Source of the DNA: Candidatus Atribacteria bacterium UBA6251
Lineage (GTDB): Bacteria > Atribacterota > Phoenicimicrobiia > Phoenicimicrobiales > Phoenicimicrobiaceae
Assembly: GCA_002441285.1 (NCBI GenBank)
Contig: DJVR01000047.1
Span: 1 to 13,729 of the forward strand
Reading direction: 5' to 3'
Length of the DNA stretch: 13,729 nucleotides
The notes under the pieces are model-generated. The model saw nothing but the letters and a program-made list of their open reading frames with translations. It made no database searches and was not told the origin of the DNA. This document shows positions 13,653 to 13,729 of the stretch, one piece after another (the first letter of the stretch is position 1; each line of letters opens with the position of its first letter). The translations under genes were made by a program, and so were the position numbers.

Positions 13653-13729
13653 GAGATTCTTGGTTAGAAAGAAGAGTTCTAATCTACTTTTATTTGGTTT
13701 TTTTAATGTTAGTTAAACTTTAAAAGTGA

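Noticed and set aside
13655..13729. End of another minus-strand gene or hairpin at the window edge
   Set aside because: A short frame ending at a TAA and a 6-bp hairpin are present, but too little sequence remains to identify a gene or function.

Overview
The window is AT-rich bacterial chromosome, by eye about one third G+C, with longer runs of A and T between genes. All recognisable genes are core metabolism, repair or envelope functions; no phage, insertion sequence, CRISPR array, tRNA or rRNA is visible. A formate-tetrahydrofolate ligase under a glycine riboswitch and mostly Firmicutes-like genes suggest an anaerobic low-GC bacterium (Firmicutes, or a deep anaerobic lineage such as Atribacterota). 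That placement is inference; no marker here settles it.

Layout. (1) Positions 1-821, minus strand: the first 273 codons of fhs, cut by the window edge. Its leader (about 866-1084) holds a tandem glycine riboswitch that overlaps an intrinsic terminator. (2) About 1085-1430: a divergent AT-rich intergenic region with promoter candidates. (3) 1431-5738, plus: guaA, purA and purB, which make GMP and AMP from IMP. (4) 5739-6011: an AT-rich block, a good promoter, a structured transcript start, and a hairpin set between the Shine-Dalgarno tract and the speD start codon. (5) 6012-7640, plus: three overlapping genes, speD, a divergent second speD-like gene, and speE, followed by a possible 29-33 codon ORF and a strong terminator. 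(6) 7858-8649: murI. (7) 8805-10256: ilvE and a Mut7-C-type protein that lacks the usual acidic residues, then a terminator. (8) 10394-12538: pcrA/uvrD helicase, with a 17-bp terminator hairpin shared with the convergent gene. (9) 12672-13568, minus: a secreted parvulin-type foldase with its own promoter.

How they fit together. Fhs makes 10-formyl-THF, which supplies the formyl groups of the purine ring. It is divergent from the IMP-to-AMP/GMP genes, and its glycine switch ties one-carbon supply to glycine level. The spe cluster probably makes spermidine. SpeD supplies decarboxylated AdoMet and SpeE transfers the aminopropyl group. The second SpeD-like protein keeps the Ser/His/Cys catalytic set but has lost the AdoMet-decarboxylase HTWPE motif, so it may be a pyruvoyl-dependent ornithine or arginine decarboxylase supplying the diamine side.

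The most unusual points are the divergent SpeD paralogue, the structured speD leader, the glycine riboswitch on fhs and the apparently nuclease-dead Mut7-C protein.
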